DNA of 64,000 bases, taken from NCBI GenBank assembly GCA_009773455.1, contig WSXU01000005.1, positions 1 through 64,000 on the forward strand, written 5' to 3'. This stretch comes from Bacteroidota bacterium. Lineage in GTDB: Bacteria; Bacteroidota; Bacteroidia; Bacteroidales; Lentimicrobiaceae. Under the pieces are notes generated by a model. It made no database searches. It was not told where the DNA came from and saw nothing but the letters and a program-made list of their open reading frames with translations. Positions 18,760 through 27,713 of the stretch are shown here, piece by piece. The position numbers were made by a program, and so were the translations under genes. The stretch's first letter is position 1. Every line of letters begins with the position of its first letter.

Positions 18760-21700
18760 ATGAGAAAATTAATTACAAATGTGTTTAAGGCTTTGTCATT
18801 GATGGCCTTAGTGCTTAGTTTCAGTACAGCCAAAGCCCAGTCAACTGCGCCAAACGCAGAGTCGGACTTCTTACTGACTATTCAGAATGTAGTGCAAACC
18901 GCCCCGAATATTTTCGAGTTTGATATTTATCTGCTCGACAGCGACCCAAGCCAGGACCTGCAACTGGCAACCATTCAGGAGGGGGTTAATTTCAACCTCG
19001 GTATTCTTAACGGAGGTGCAGTAACTGCTACAATGACAACCATTGTTGCCGGTTCTTCCCAGTTGCCTGCAGGGATGGACCCAATCAGTGTCAGTACCAC
19101 CTCTATCGGACTGATCCGTGTGGCAGGTAGGGCTGCCCCCGGTGCCGGAAACGGATTTATTGTTTCAAAAGTAGCACCCGGAACCAGAATCATCAGACTC
19201 AGGATGACCAATTCAGTAGCCTTTACTGCCAGTTCAACACCTGATCTTGCTTTCACCTCAAGCACAGCTACTAATCCCTCCTATGCAACCAGGGTTGCCA
19301 TTTATATCGGAACCGTAAATACACAACTTGTTGTAACCCCTGGTGTCAATGCCAACGTTCTTGAAAATCCTGTGCTTAACCCACCGGTTCCCCTGGCTTT
19401 CAATGTTACCGGCACCGGCTCCTATTGTCAGGGCGGCCTTGGTACACCGGTTGGCCTGAGTGGTTCACAAACAGGTGTAACCTATACCTTATATAAAGAT
19501 GCTGTTGCCCAGGTGCCTACAGTAGCCGGAACCGGCTCGGCCATTACCTTTGGCAACCAGACAGTAGGAACTTATACAGTGGAAGGTACCAACGGTGCAG
19601 GTACAACGGCAATGACCGGAAGTGCCGTAATTACAGAAGACACACCGGTAGCGGTCAGTGTTACTGCTTCTCCCAATGATAACAATGTTTGCCAGGGTAC
19701 ACAGGTTACCTTTACTGCTACCCCAACCAACGGCGGAACACCATCGTATCAGTGGTATCTGAATTCAGCCACTGTCGGAACCAACCAGGCTACCTATACC
19801 TATACCCCAGCCAATAATGATGAAGTCTATGTTGTCATGACTTCAAGCCTTGGCTGTACCACGGGCAATCCTGCCACATCAGGAACAACCACAATGACAG
19901 TCATCCCTTCGGTACCTGTCAGTGTAGCCATCGCCCCCGACCAGAACAATGTCTGCGCCGGAACCAGTGTTACTTTCACAGCAACACCAACCAACGGAGG
20001 TTCACCTTCATATCAGTGGTACCTGAATGGTTCAACAACCGGTGCTGACCAGGATACCTATACCTTTACTCCAGCCAATGGTGATCAGGTGTATGTTGTA
20101 ATGACATCAAGCCTCGGTGGCTGCCTCACTGGCAACCCTGCAACATCTGCAACTACAACCATGATTGTAAATTACAATCCTGTAAGTGTTACCATAGCTC
20201 CCAATGCCAACCCGGTATGCTCCGGCTCTGATGTAACCTTTACCGCCACTCCTGTAAATGGTGGAAATGCTTCCTATGCATGGTATCTGAATGGCAGCCC
20301 TGCCGGTCTCAACCAGGCTACGTTTACCTTTACACCTGCCGATGGCGATCTGGTTTATGTTATCCTGACTTCTGATCTGACCTGTACAGGTAGTACGAAC
20401 CCAGCCACATCGGCAACAACCACGGTAACCGTTACTACACCGCTGGCCGTCAGTGTTACTGCTTCTCCGGATCTGAATAACGTTTGCGCCGGTACCAGTG
20501 TGACCTTCACAGCTGTACCCACAAACGGCGGAACCCCGTCATACCAGTGGTATCTCAATGGCTCACCTGCCGGAACCAATTCCGCAACCTATACTTTCGT
20601 ACCTGCCAACAACGATGCTGTTTATGTAGTCATGACATCAGGTCTGACCTGCATTACCGGCAGTCCGGCAACCTCCGGTACGACCACCATGGTTGTCAAC
20701 CCGTTGATCCCTGTAAGTGTAACTGCTGCAGTTGATCAGAACAACATCTGCCAGGGCACCAGTGTAACCTTTACGGCTACCCCTGTAAACGGCGGAACAA
20801 CGCCATCCTACCAGTGGTATCGCAACGGAAGCCCTGCAGGAACCAATTCAGCTACCTACACCTTCGTTCCGAACAACAACGATCAGGTATATGTAATTAT
20901 GACATCAAACCTCGGAGGTTGTATCACAGGCAGCCCGGCAACTTCAAATACAACCACCATGGCTGTATACCCACCGCTTGTTGCCAGCGTTACAGCAGCT
21001 GCTAGCCAGAACAACATCTGCGCAGGTACTTCGGTTACCTTCACAGCTACCCCGGTGAACGGCGGAACCACCCCTTCATATCAGTGGTATCGCAACAGCT
21101 CCCCGGCCGGAACCAATTCAGCAACCTACACTTTTGTTCCGAACAACGGAGACCAGGTATATGTTGTCATGACTTCAGGCATTACTGTCTGTATCTCAGG
21201 CACCCCTGCCACTTCGAATACTACGACAATGGTTGTCAATCCGCTTCTGCCTGTCAGCGTAACAGCTGCTCCTGATCAGAACAATGTTTGTCAGGGTACC
21301 AGCATAACGTTCACTGCAACTCCTGTAAATGGTGGAACACCATCATACCAGTGGTACAGAAACGGTTCACCGGCAGGTGCAAACCAGGCTACCTATACCC
21401 TTGTTCCAAACAACGGTGACCAGGTTTATGTAACCATGACATCGAGCTTAACCTGTATTTCAGGCAGCCCTGCTACTTCAGCAACCACCACTCTTGTTGT
21501 TAATCCTCTGTTACCTGCAAGTGTAAGTATTGCTCCTGATCAGAACAATGTATGCCAGGGAACAAGTGTTACCCTGACTGCTACCCCGGTCAACGGCGGT
21601 TCACCAACTTACCAGTGGCGCCTGAATGGTAACATCGTCGGTACCAACTCAGCAACTTATACCTATGTTCCCAGCAATGGCGATCAGGTATATGTCGTCA

Positions 21701-22806
21701 TGACTTCAAGCCTGACAACCTGTGTAACCGGTAGCCCTGCAACATCAAATACGGTTACCATGGTAACCTATCCGGGTGCTGCTGCCACTGTTACCATTGC
21801 TGCCGGATCAAACGATGTTTGTGAAGGAACCGAAGTCGTGTTTACTTCATTTACCAATGTTGGTGGTAACCTCACCTATCAGTGGAAAGTAAACGGCGTT
21901 AATGCAGGTACCAACAGCTTCCAGTTCTCTTATGTTCCTGAAGACGGTGATGAAGTACTTGTTGTTATGACCACAGACCTGCTCTGTATCTCAAACAACC
22001 CGGCAACATCAAACACCATCGAAATGATCGTTAACCCGGTTGTAGAAGTTGAAGCTACCATCGAAACCGAAGACAACGGCGTTTGCGCCGGTGATATGAT
22101 GTATTTCACATCAACCACAGCCAATGGCGGTTCAGATCCTGTTTATCAGTGGCAGGTTAACGGCGTTAATGCCGGAACCAACAGCGCTGAATTCTCCTAT
22201 GCTCCTGAGAACAACGACGAAGTACGTCTGATCTATACTTCAAGCCTGTTCTGTGCCATCAATAACCCTGCTGCTTCCAATATCATCGAAGCCATGGTTT
22301 ATGATCTTCCTGTAGTTACCTGGGTTTATGAATACGATACCCTTTGTTCAAACTGGGGTCCTGTTGAATTAACCGGTGGTATTCCTGAAGGTGGTGTTTA
22401 CTCAGGTCCGGGCGTTGCCGACAATATGTTCTCACCAGGCGTAGTTGGTGTTGGCGAGTATACACTCACTTATACTTACTCCACAGAATTTGGTTGTGAA
22501 GGTTCTGCTGATTTCACCGTTTATGTTGATGAATGCATCGGCGCCGGCAATCTTACTCCAAACAGTTCATCTGTTGTTCTTTATCCGAATCCTGCCAACG
22601 ACAGGTTATTTGTAAGGATCAACAATCCTGCTGTACCCAATACCATCAGAGTCTACAACACAACCGGTAATCTGATGTTCGAAGCCAATGAAATGGCTAA
22701 GATCAGTCAGAACGGAATCAGTGTTGGCCAGTTCAGTTCGGGTACCTATACCCTGCAGCTGATCTTCAGCAATGGTATCGTTAATAAGGTTTTCATTGTT
22801 AAATAA
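18760..22806 (+). CDS. T9SS-anchored surface protein with N-terminal beta-sandwich and ten Ig/PKD-like repeats
   Basis: The protein has 1348 residues with a signal peptide (cleavage near AKAQ). Residues about 28-205 form a beta-rich domain (FEFDIYLLDSD, then GTRIIRLRMTN) whose layout is reminiscent of cohesin-like or CBM-like sandwiches. That is inferred from pattern only. Ten repeats of about 89 residues follow (about 297-1185), each with a NNVCxGTxVTF motif, SYQWYLNG and VYVVMTS. Repeats 9 and 10 are the most diverged. A cysteine-containing domain precedes a T9SS type A sorting domain (about 1266-1348, VVLYPNPANDRLFV, ending VFIVK). Unlike its five upstream neighbours, it should be exported by T9SS and attached to the cell surface. 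An adhesin or a scaffold for the neighbours are the two likely roles. Confidence 0.85.
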   Translation: MRKLITNVFKALSLMALVLSFSTAKAQSTAPNAESDFLLTIQNVVQTAPNIFEFDIYLLDSDPSQDLQLATIQEGVNFNLGILNGGAVTATMTTIVAGSSQLPAGMDPISVSTTSIGLIRVAGRAAPGAGNGFIVSKVAPGTRIIRLRMTNSVAFTASSTPDLAFTSSTATNPSYATRVAIYIGTVNTQLVVTPGVNANVLENPVLNPPVPLAFNVTGTGSYCQGGLGTPVGLSGSQTGVTYTLYKDAVAQVPTVAGTGSAITFGNQTVGTYTVEGTNGAGTTAMTGSAVITEDTPVAVSVTASPNDNNVCQGTQVTFTATPTNGGTPSYQWYLNSATVGTNQATYTYTPANNDEVYVVMTSSLGCTTGNPATSGTTTMTVIPSVPVSVAIAPDQNNVCAGTSVTFTATPTNGGSPSYQWYLNGSTTGADQDTYTFTPANGDQVYVVMTSSLGGCLTGNPATSATTTMIVNYNPVSVTIAPNANPVCSGSDVTFTATPVNGGNASYAWYLNGSPAGLNQATFTFTPADGDLVYVILTSDLTCTGSTNPATSATTTVTVTTPLAVSVTASPDLNNVCAGTSVTFTAVPTNGGTPSYQWYLNGSPAGTNSATYTFVPANNDAVYVVMTSGLTCITGSPATSGTTTMVVNPLIPVSVTAAVDQNNICQGTSVTFTATPVNGGTTPSYQWYRNGSPAGTNSATYTFVPNNNDQVYVIMTSNLGGCITGSPATSNTTTMAVYPPLVASVTAAASQNNICAGTSVTFTATPVNGGTTPSYQWYRNSSPAGTNSATYTFVPNNGDQVYVVMTSGITVCISGTPATSNTTTMVVNPLLPVSVTAAPDQNNVCQGTSITFTATPVNGGTPSYQWYRNGSPAGANQATYTLVPNNGDQVYVTMTSSLTCISGSPATSATTTLVVNPLLPASVSIAPDQNNVCQGTSVTLTATPVNGGSPTYQWRLNGNIVGTNSATYTYVPSNGDQVYVVMTSSLTTCVTGSPATSNTVTMVTYPGAAATVTIAAGSNDVCEGTEVVFTSFTNVGGNLTYQWKVNGVNAGTNSFQFSYVPEDGDEVLVVMTTDLLCISNNPATSNTIEMIVNPVVEVEATIETEDNGVCAGDMMYFTSTTANGGSDPVYQWQVNGVNAGTNSAEFSYAPENNDEVRLIYTSSLFCAINNPAASNIIEAMVYDLPVVTWVYEYDTLCSNWGPVELTGGIPEGGVYSGPGVADNMFSPGVVGVGEYTLTYTYSTEFGCEGSADFTVYVDECIGAGNLTPNSSSVVLYPNPANDRLFVRINNPAVPNTIRVYNTTGNLMFEANEMAKISQNGISVGQFSSGTYTLQLIFSNGIVNKVFIVK
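19645..22305 (+). repeat. Ten tandem Ig/PKD-like repeats (about 267 bp each)
   Basis: The protein pattern VSVTAxPDQNNVCxGTSVTFTATPxNGG repeats ten times. Repeats 4-8 are the most similar in protein and DNA sequence, consistent with recent unequal exchange. Confidence 0.85.
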
Positions 22807-22821
22807 CCGATATTATTGAAT

Positions 22822-22855
22822 AAAAAAACCGGCAAATTTCTTTGCCGGTTTTTTT
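22822..22855. terminator. Bidirectional rho-independent terminator between convergent genes
   Basis: A 15-bp perfect stem (22822-22836 with 22841-22855) around a tttc loop, core CCGGCAAA/TTTGCCGG, with A7 before and T7 after. It can serve both the Ig-repeat gene and the glycosidase on the other strand. Confidence 0.93.
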
Positions 22856-22928
22856 ATGACTTAATTTTTATATCGGGTAAATTTTGCAGGCCTGAGCCGC
22901 TTCCGGTTCCGGGAAATTCAACAGTTTA

Positions 22929-24479
22929 TTACAATACTTCAAATACAAGCTTATTCTCCCCTTCCTTAATCTGATAGATATTCTGCTTTGAACCGGAGAT
23001 AATTTCAAGATTAAAAGGAAGGTTGCTTTCCACCGTGATTTCGATTGGTTTTGTGATGTCACTTCGCTTTTCAGCTGTGGCAGTCACTTTTACCCTGCCG
23101 AATCTCAGGTTACGGATCCCGTGCCTGTCGATGCGCTGAATGTTCCACTGCAGTTTGTTCTCCCTGGCATCGGGTCTGAATCCAAGTATATTCTCAATCA
23201 GCAGCTGTACCGGCCCGCAACCCGTCCAGCCTACAAATCCGGGCCTTGACCAGATGCCGCGCATCGATGACTCAGGAGCATAGTTTTCCCATAGTGTACC
23301 GGTTTTCCTGTATACATTATTCATAACCTCAAGATACCTGTAAACGGCTTCAGAACTGAATTCAGCAGAACCCAGAACCCCCGGATACCGGTCAATCCCT
23401 TTGATAACCATTACATTTGTCGGGGCCCAGACACTGCCCAGCCAGTATTCACCATCGGCTTTGTACATCCTGTGATCGGCTGCCAGCGAGGGGAATGGTG
23501 TGGGTCGCCAGAAAGTCCGGGGATCCTTCAGATTTCCGATCATCGCCGATGCTTTGCTCTCATCGGCCAGTCCCGCCAGCATGGGCCAGAAACAGGCGAT
23601 CGTTTTACATTTTATCTGATTCCCCTCATCATCAACATCATAGTATAGTCCATCCTCTTCATTCCACATATACCTGTTTATCAGTTCACCTGTTTCACGG
23701 GCCTTCCGGGCATACAATCCGGCCTTGCCCCGTTCACCCATCGTTTCGCAGATGAGGGCCAGATGGTCGTACATCATCACCATCTGAGCCGACATATCGG
23801 TCCACCCGGAACCGGAACGCGGTGTGTTATCCATTCCCGACCCCAATCCGGTCTGCCAGTAGAGTCCATGCACCGTTCCGCTTTTCTTCCTGTACTGTTC
23901 CAGCCAGCCGGCATATTTCTCCAGTGGGGTCAGAATGGATGCAAACCTGGAATCATCGCCCGACAGAAGATAATACTGCCATTCGATCCAGCTGAACAAT
24001 GGCGGGTTCACCGTATGTTCCCTTCCACCGAAAACAAAGTCACGTCCATCGGTTTCACTTATTTCGCGACAGATGTACCCGTTTTCATACTGCATCCTGT
24101 AAAAGTTATCCAGAGAACCTATGGCCGGGAAAATATGGTAACCATAACGCGAAAACATCAGCATGAAAAAGGTATCCCACTGAAAAATCTGTGGTGCAAA
24201 AGCTTCATCAATGTAATCCGATACAAATGGGGATCCGGGCATTGGATTCCTTAAATGTTCAAGCCCGATTTGCCAGGTTTTGTAGTAAAGTTCCGTCATC
24301 CAGGGATCATCCGTCAGGACCGGCTCAGGAAGCAGGGCGCGGGAACTTTCAAATTCAGGTAACTTACTACCGGAATAGACAGATTTCGGAAAATATAGTC
24401 CTCTTTTCCCTGAATCATCATACTGGGCATGGCTTACCTGAAAACACACAAGCAACAGAGTAATACTAAATAGTTTCAT
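22929..24479 (-). CDS. Exported six-hairpin glycosidase (GH63/trehalase-like, MGH1 type)
   Basis: The protein has 516 residues with a signal peptide (ending VSHAQ). The (alpha/alpha)6 toroid pattern of GH37/GH63-type enzymes is seen in FQWDTFFM, EHTVNPPLFSW, the Trp/Tyr-rich helices and WLGSVWAPTNVMV near residue 345, followed by a short beta domain at the C-terminus. Bacterial relatives act on alpha-glucosides, mannosylglycerate or related oligosaccharides. I cannot assign the substrate or confirm the catalytic acids. It is a single gene convergent with the array, separated by a bidirectional terminator. It could still belong functionally to the glycan system next door. Confidence 0.75.
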   Translation of the reverse strand: MKLFSITLLLVCFQVSHAQYDDSGKRGLYFPKSVYSGSKLPEFESSRALLPEPVLTDDPWMTELYYKTWQIGLEHLRNPMPGSPFVSDYIDEAFAPQIFQWDTFFMLMFSRYGYHIFPAIGSLDNFYRMQYENGYICREISETDGRDFVFGGREHTVNPPLFSWIEWQYYLLSGDDSRFASILTPLEKYAGWLEQYRKKSGTVHGLYWQTGLGSGMDNTPRSGSGWTDMSAQMVMMYDHLALICETMGERGKAGLYARKARETGELINRYMWNEEDGLYYDVDDEGNQIKCKTIACFWPMLAGLADESKASAMIGNLKDPRTFWRPTPFPSLAADHRMYKADGEYWLGSVWAPTNVMVIKGIDRYPGVLGSAEFSSEAVYRYLEVMNNVYRKTGTLWENYAPESSMRGIWSRPGFVGWTGCGPVQLLIENILGFRPDARENKLQWNIQRIDRHGIRNLRFGRVKVTATAEKRSDITKPIEITVESNLPFNLEIISGSKQNIYQIKEGENKLVFEVL

Positions 24480-25072
24480 ACATCAGATTTTTAGACCTTT
24501 GATACACCGTATGTGTCTCCATGGCATTTAATCCGGCCGGGAAGAATAAGCTCTACCCATTCCAGGTTCCTGAAATTAATGAAATACCTTTCCGGACCAA
24601 TGCCATTTGAAGAACCATCACTGTAAATTTAGCACTTACAGGTTTATCTCTCCCGTTTTCCCGTACAAATACCATTTTCAATCCTGTTTTAACGGCCTGT
24701 TGGCTGAATTGAACCCCGCGTTGAACCAGGAAGGATGTTAAGTGTACATTAAACACTAACATTTATATATATTAAAATCATCGGCAGACGCCCCGGAATT
24801 CCACTTAAATCCTGTTGCCAATGGTACGGTATAAAATTTATATCTATTTGATTTAATGTTACATACACTGATATTCAGATGAAATTTCAATGGAAAAATA
24901 CAGATCAGAAAGACGCCTGTTCTGGTCCATAATTCCGCATTTTCTTTTTCTCTGCCATCATCTTTTTTACACTAACCCATACAGTTCAACCTGTTTTTAT
25001 TTATATTTGCGCTGTTCAGGAACACGTTTCCTGAAGTTCCACTTATGAAGATTTTCCTCTTAATTCACCTGC
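24480..25072. other. 593-bp intergenic region between divergent genes
   Basis: Contains an imperfect inverted repeat gttaagtgt-N7-acactaac (24737-24760) and a -7 box at 25002-25009 for the downstream regulator. The ORF at 24553-24762 on the minus strand has no recognisable features and is not called. Confidence 0.5.
25002..25009 (+). promoter_or_regulatory. Candidate -7 box (TATATTTG) for the Nudix-type regulator
   Basis: Matches TAnnTTTG and lies 63 nt upstream of the ATG at 25073. The -33 element is unclear. Confidence 0.4.
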
Positions 25073-25819
25073 ATGAAAGATAATAACCACAATGCGCTGA
25101 ACTTTCATGTGTCGGTCGACTGTGTTATTTTTGGGTTTGATTTTGGCAAGCTGAATGTCCTGTTGCTTGAGCGAAATTTTAACTACGGAGGTATTGAATA
25201 TAACGATCTGAAACTTCCCGGTGACCTGGTTCGTAAAGATGAAGATCTGGACACTGCTGCTTCCAGGGTTCTGAAGGAGCTTACAGGGCTTGAAAACATC
25301 TACCTTAAGCAATTTGCTGCCATTGGAACACCCAACAGGCTGAACCGGATTGACAGGGATATGGAATGGCTGAGGTCCATCGGCCATCCTGAAGAGGTCG
25401 TGGTAACTGTTGCCTATTACTCACTGATTAATATTGATCAGGATAAAATCGATAAATTCGGATTACAGGCCAATACCCGCTGGCATCCGGTAGCTGATAT
25501 TACGGAGCTTGCTTTTGACCATATGGAGATTCTTTCCGATGCCTTGACAACCCTGAGAACTGAGTTGAGGTCAAACCCGATCGGATTTGAATTACTGCCG
25601 GCCAAATTCACCTTAAGCCAGCTGCAGAAGTTGTACGAGGTCATTCTGGGAACCAATCTTGACAAAAGGAATTTCAGAAAAAAGGTTTCAAATATGCCCT
25701 ATGTTGTTCCCATCAACGAAAAAGAAAAAGGTGTATCTCACAAACCTGCCCGCTATTTTATCTTCAGCAAAAAGGTGTACGAAAAGACAAGGAAAAATTC
25801 TTTCGACTTTTCTGTCTGA
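25073..25819 (+). CDS. Nudix-fold transcriptional regulator (NrtR/AraR-like)
   Basis: The 248 residues split into a Nudix domain (about 10-150) and a C-terminal winged-helix region (about 160-235, FTLSQLQKLYEVILG). The Nudix box is degenerate: GDLVRKDEDLDTAASRVLKELTGL keeps the first Glu-equivalent region and the final G but lacks the REUXEE catalytic glutamates, so hydrolase activity is unlikely. In Bacteroidota such proteins (the family of the arabinose regulator AraR) sense sugar or nucleotide ligands and repress or activate nearby operons. Its target is not obvious. The closest catabolic gene is the divergent glycosidase at 22929-24479, which shares a 593-bp intergenic region with it. Confidence 0.8.
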   Translation: MKDNNHNALNFHVSVDCVIFGFDFGKLNVLLLERNFNYGGIEYNDLKLPGDLVRKDEDLDTAASRVLKELTGLENIYLKQFAAIGTPNRLNRIDRDMEWLRSIGHPEEVVVTVAYYSLINIDQDKIDKFGLQANTRWHPVADITELAFDHMEILSDALTTLRTELRSNPIGFELLPAKFTLSQLQKLYEVILGTNLDKRNFRKKVSNMPYVVPINEKEKGVSHKPARYFIFSKKVYEKTRKNSFDFSV

Positions 25820-26178
25820 TATCACAATTGTACGGAGAGTGTCATAAATTCTTTTGCCACCAAGTCACTAAGACACCAAATCGCACTAATTGAACAAATT
25901 AAATTGGAGAAATTTGGTGCTTTTTCCCATAAATCAGAACAAACTGTGCTCCCACATGCCCACCTGCGGCGGAAAAACCAGCAGTCAGGGTTTGTGGCCA
26001 AATCTGAAAAGCAAGCTATAGATTCTTGATATTGATTAAACGTTGACATTGCCGATCTTTTATGTTAATCACGAAAATTTTACCCGGACAACAAAGAATT
26101 GAAATTAACACTTCCACAATTTTAAGGACACTGTTTCGTTCCGTTCTGTGACAGCATCCGGAAAACCAGGGCAACCAT
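25820..26178. other. 359-bp intergenic region with remnant of a degenerate CACCAAG-type repeat
   Basis: Bases about 25855-25925 read gccaccaagtcactaagacaccaaa and later aatttggtgc, a tandem CAC(C/T)AA pattern with an 8-bp inverted pair (caccaaat at 25874, atttggtg at 25912). I recognise this style from dispersed intergenic repeats in environmental genomes, but the assignment is tentative. Nothing else is seen. Confidence 0.4.
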
Positions 26179-26748
26179 ATGCACAATCTTGAACCATTCT
26201 ACGCCTGGCGGCATCTATACAACGCATCCGAAGATGAGAAGTCACCGTTTTATGAAAGGGAATACAGTGAGACCGAATGTATTTACTCGGTTTACAACTA
26301 TTATATCCATCCCCAATGGGATGAAATGGGCTCAGCAACATTGTATGTAAAAATTCTGTTTGCTGATTACCACCAGCATTATTGCATCATTGAATTACTG
26401 GGAGAATGGAATGACCTGTTGTATAATGATATCATGTTTCTGAAACGGAATGTTGTTGAAGCAATGCTTGATAAGGGAATCAACCGGTTTATCCTGATCG
26501 GTGAGAATGTGTTGAATTTTCATGCCGATGATGACTCCTATTACCAGGAATGGTTCGATGATCTGGAGGACGGATGGATAGCCTGCATCAACTTCAGGGA
26601 ACATGTACTTGCAGAAATACAGCGGGGAAGACTGGATTACTATATGGCCACAGGTGGGAAGCTCAACGAGGTCAGCTGGCGGACATTGAATCCGGCACAA
26701 TTATTCACTGTGGTTGATAACCTGATCAATAAACGTCTGAATGCCTGA
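26179..26748 (+). CDS. Hypothetical protein, cytosolic, acidic
   Basis: The 189-residue soluble protein has no signal peptide and is rich in Tyr, Trp and acidic residues (EWFDDLEDGW, YYIHPQWDEMG). I do not recognise a domain. Base composition and start context look normal. Its stop is 3 nt before the acylphosphatase start, so the two genes are probably co-transcribed and translationally linked. The conserved-looking hydrophobic core argues that it is a real gene and not a spurious ORF. Confidence 0.75.
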   Translation: MHNLEPFYAWRHLYNASEDEKSPFYEREYSETECIYSVYNYYIHPQWDEMGSATLYVKILFADYHQHYCIIELLGEWNDLLYNDIMFLKRNVVEAMLDKGINRFILIGENVLNFHADDDSYYQEWFDDLEDGWIACINFREHVLAEIQRGRLDYYMATGGKLNEVSWRTLNPAQLFTVVDNLINKRLNA

Positions 26749-26751
26749 CCA

Positions 26752-27024
26752 ATGGAAAAGTCAAATGAAATTATCCGCGTTTATGGCCGGGTACAGGGTG
26801 TCGGTTTCAGGTATTCGGCGCTGCAGGCAGCCACAGGATTGGGCTTGTGCGGTTTTGTATGCAATGAACTGGACGGATCGGTAACCATTGAAGCAGAAGG
26901 CACAAGGGAGCAGATTGACCTGTTGATTGCATGGTGCAGGAAAGGAACATCACGTTCCGAAGTGAGCGAAATAAGACATTTCCCGGGTCAGCTGATGAAT
27001 TATAAGTCTTTCAGAATCCGGTAA
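26752..27024 (+). CDS. acyP: Acylphosphatase
   Basis: At 90 residues this is the usual family length. The N-terminal signature GRVQGVGFR carries the phosphate-binding loop and catalytic Arg, and GFVCNELDGSV carries the catalytic Asn. It hydrolyses acyl phosphates such as acetyl phosphate or 1,3-bisphosphoglycerate in the cytosol. The Cys before the catalytic Asn is unusual, since most family members have Arg, Lys, Gln or Ala there. It starts 3 nt after the hypothetical gene and converges with mnmD, 10 nt away. Confidence 0.92.
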   Translation: MEKSNEIIRVYGRVQGVGFRYSALQAATGLGLCGFVCNELDGSVTIEAEGTREQIDLLIAWCRKGTSRSEVSEIRHFPGQLMNYKSFRIR

Positions 27025-27034
27025 CATCACTTTT

Positions 27035-27706
27035 TTAGATTGCAGTGGCACGAAGCATTTCGCGCTTGCCCGGTGGACCGGGAAGTCTCTCGGTCGAAAA
27101 TCCTGCCTGCTGTAACGTCCTCCTGACCAATCCTTTTGCACAATAGGTAACCAGCACACCTCCGGGTTTCATGCACCTCCTTATTTTACTGAAAATCTCA
27201 GGCTTCCACAGTTCCGGCTGCGCTTCGGGTGAGAAGGCATCAAAATAAACCAGGTCAAAGCTGCCTTCCGCTGGCTCTGTTTCTTCAATTCCGGAAAGCA
27301 GCCTGATGAGCAGGAAGTCATTTCCTAAAAGGATTTTTCCGTCAGGGTTCTCATGCATAGCTGAAAATACAGGTTCAAATCCACGAAGACCTTCAGACCG
27401 GCAATAATTCAGGGCATCAACCAATGATTTACTTATGGGGAAAGGTTCACAGGCGGTATAGGTAACCGGTTTGGCCAGCATCTGATGTTCAGCAAAGGTC
27501 AACAGGCAGTTTAAACCGGTACCCAATCCTATCTCCAGGATATGGATCATCTCAGAATGCGGGGCAATGCCTTTAAGTCCCGCGTTAATAAATACATGCC
27601 TCGATTCCTGAATGGCACCATGTATGGAATGATAATGCTCTCCGGTCTGAGAATTGAAAAGTGTATGTGAACCATCACCGGTAGTTGTCATTTCCAGGTT
27701 AACCAT
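27035..27706 (-). CDS. mnmD: tRNA (mnm5s2U34) methyltransferase, MnmD type
   Basis: The 223-residue Rossmann methyltransferase corresponds to the N-terminal half of MnmC. Motif I ILEIGLGTGLN binds SAM. FDLVYFDAFSPEAQPELW and YCAKGLVRRTL followed by GPPGKREM are characteristic of the MnmC methyltransferase domain. It lacks the FAD oxidase half, as usual in Bacteroidota and Gram-positives. It completes mnm5(s2)U at the tRNA wobble position. It starts 7 nt after the upstream lipoprotein gene, so an operon is likely. Confidence 0.9.
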   Translation of the reverse strand: MVNLEMTTTGDGSHTLFNSQTGEHYHSIHGAIQESRHVFINAGLKGIAPHSEMIHILEIGLGTGLNCLLTFAEHQMLAKPVTYTACEPFPISKSLVDALNYCRSEGLRGFEPVFSAMHENPDGKILLGNDFLLIRLLSGIEETEPAEGSFDLVYFDAFSPEAQPELWKPEIFSKIRRCMKPGGVLVTYCAKGLVRRTLQQAGFSTERLPGPPGKREMLRATAI

Positions 27707-27713
27707 TCAGCCG

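Noticed and set aside
19645-22305. Possible CRISPR or DNA-level satellite because of regular 267-bp spacing
   Set aside because: Repeats are coding, in frame and diverged; they are Ig-like protein repeats.
24553-24762. 69-codon minus-strand ORF
   Set aside because: No recognisable features and no expression signals; likely chance.
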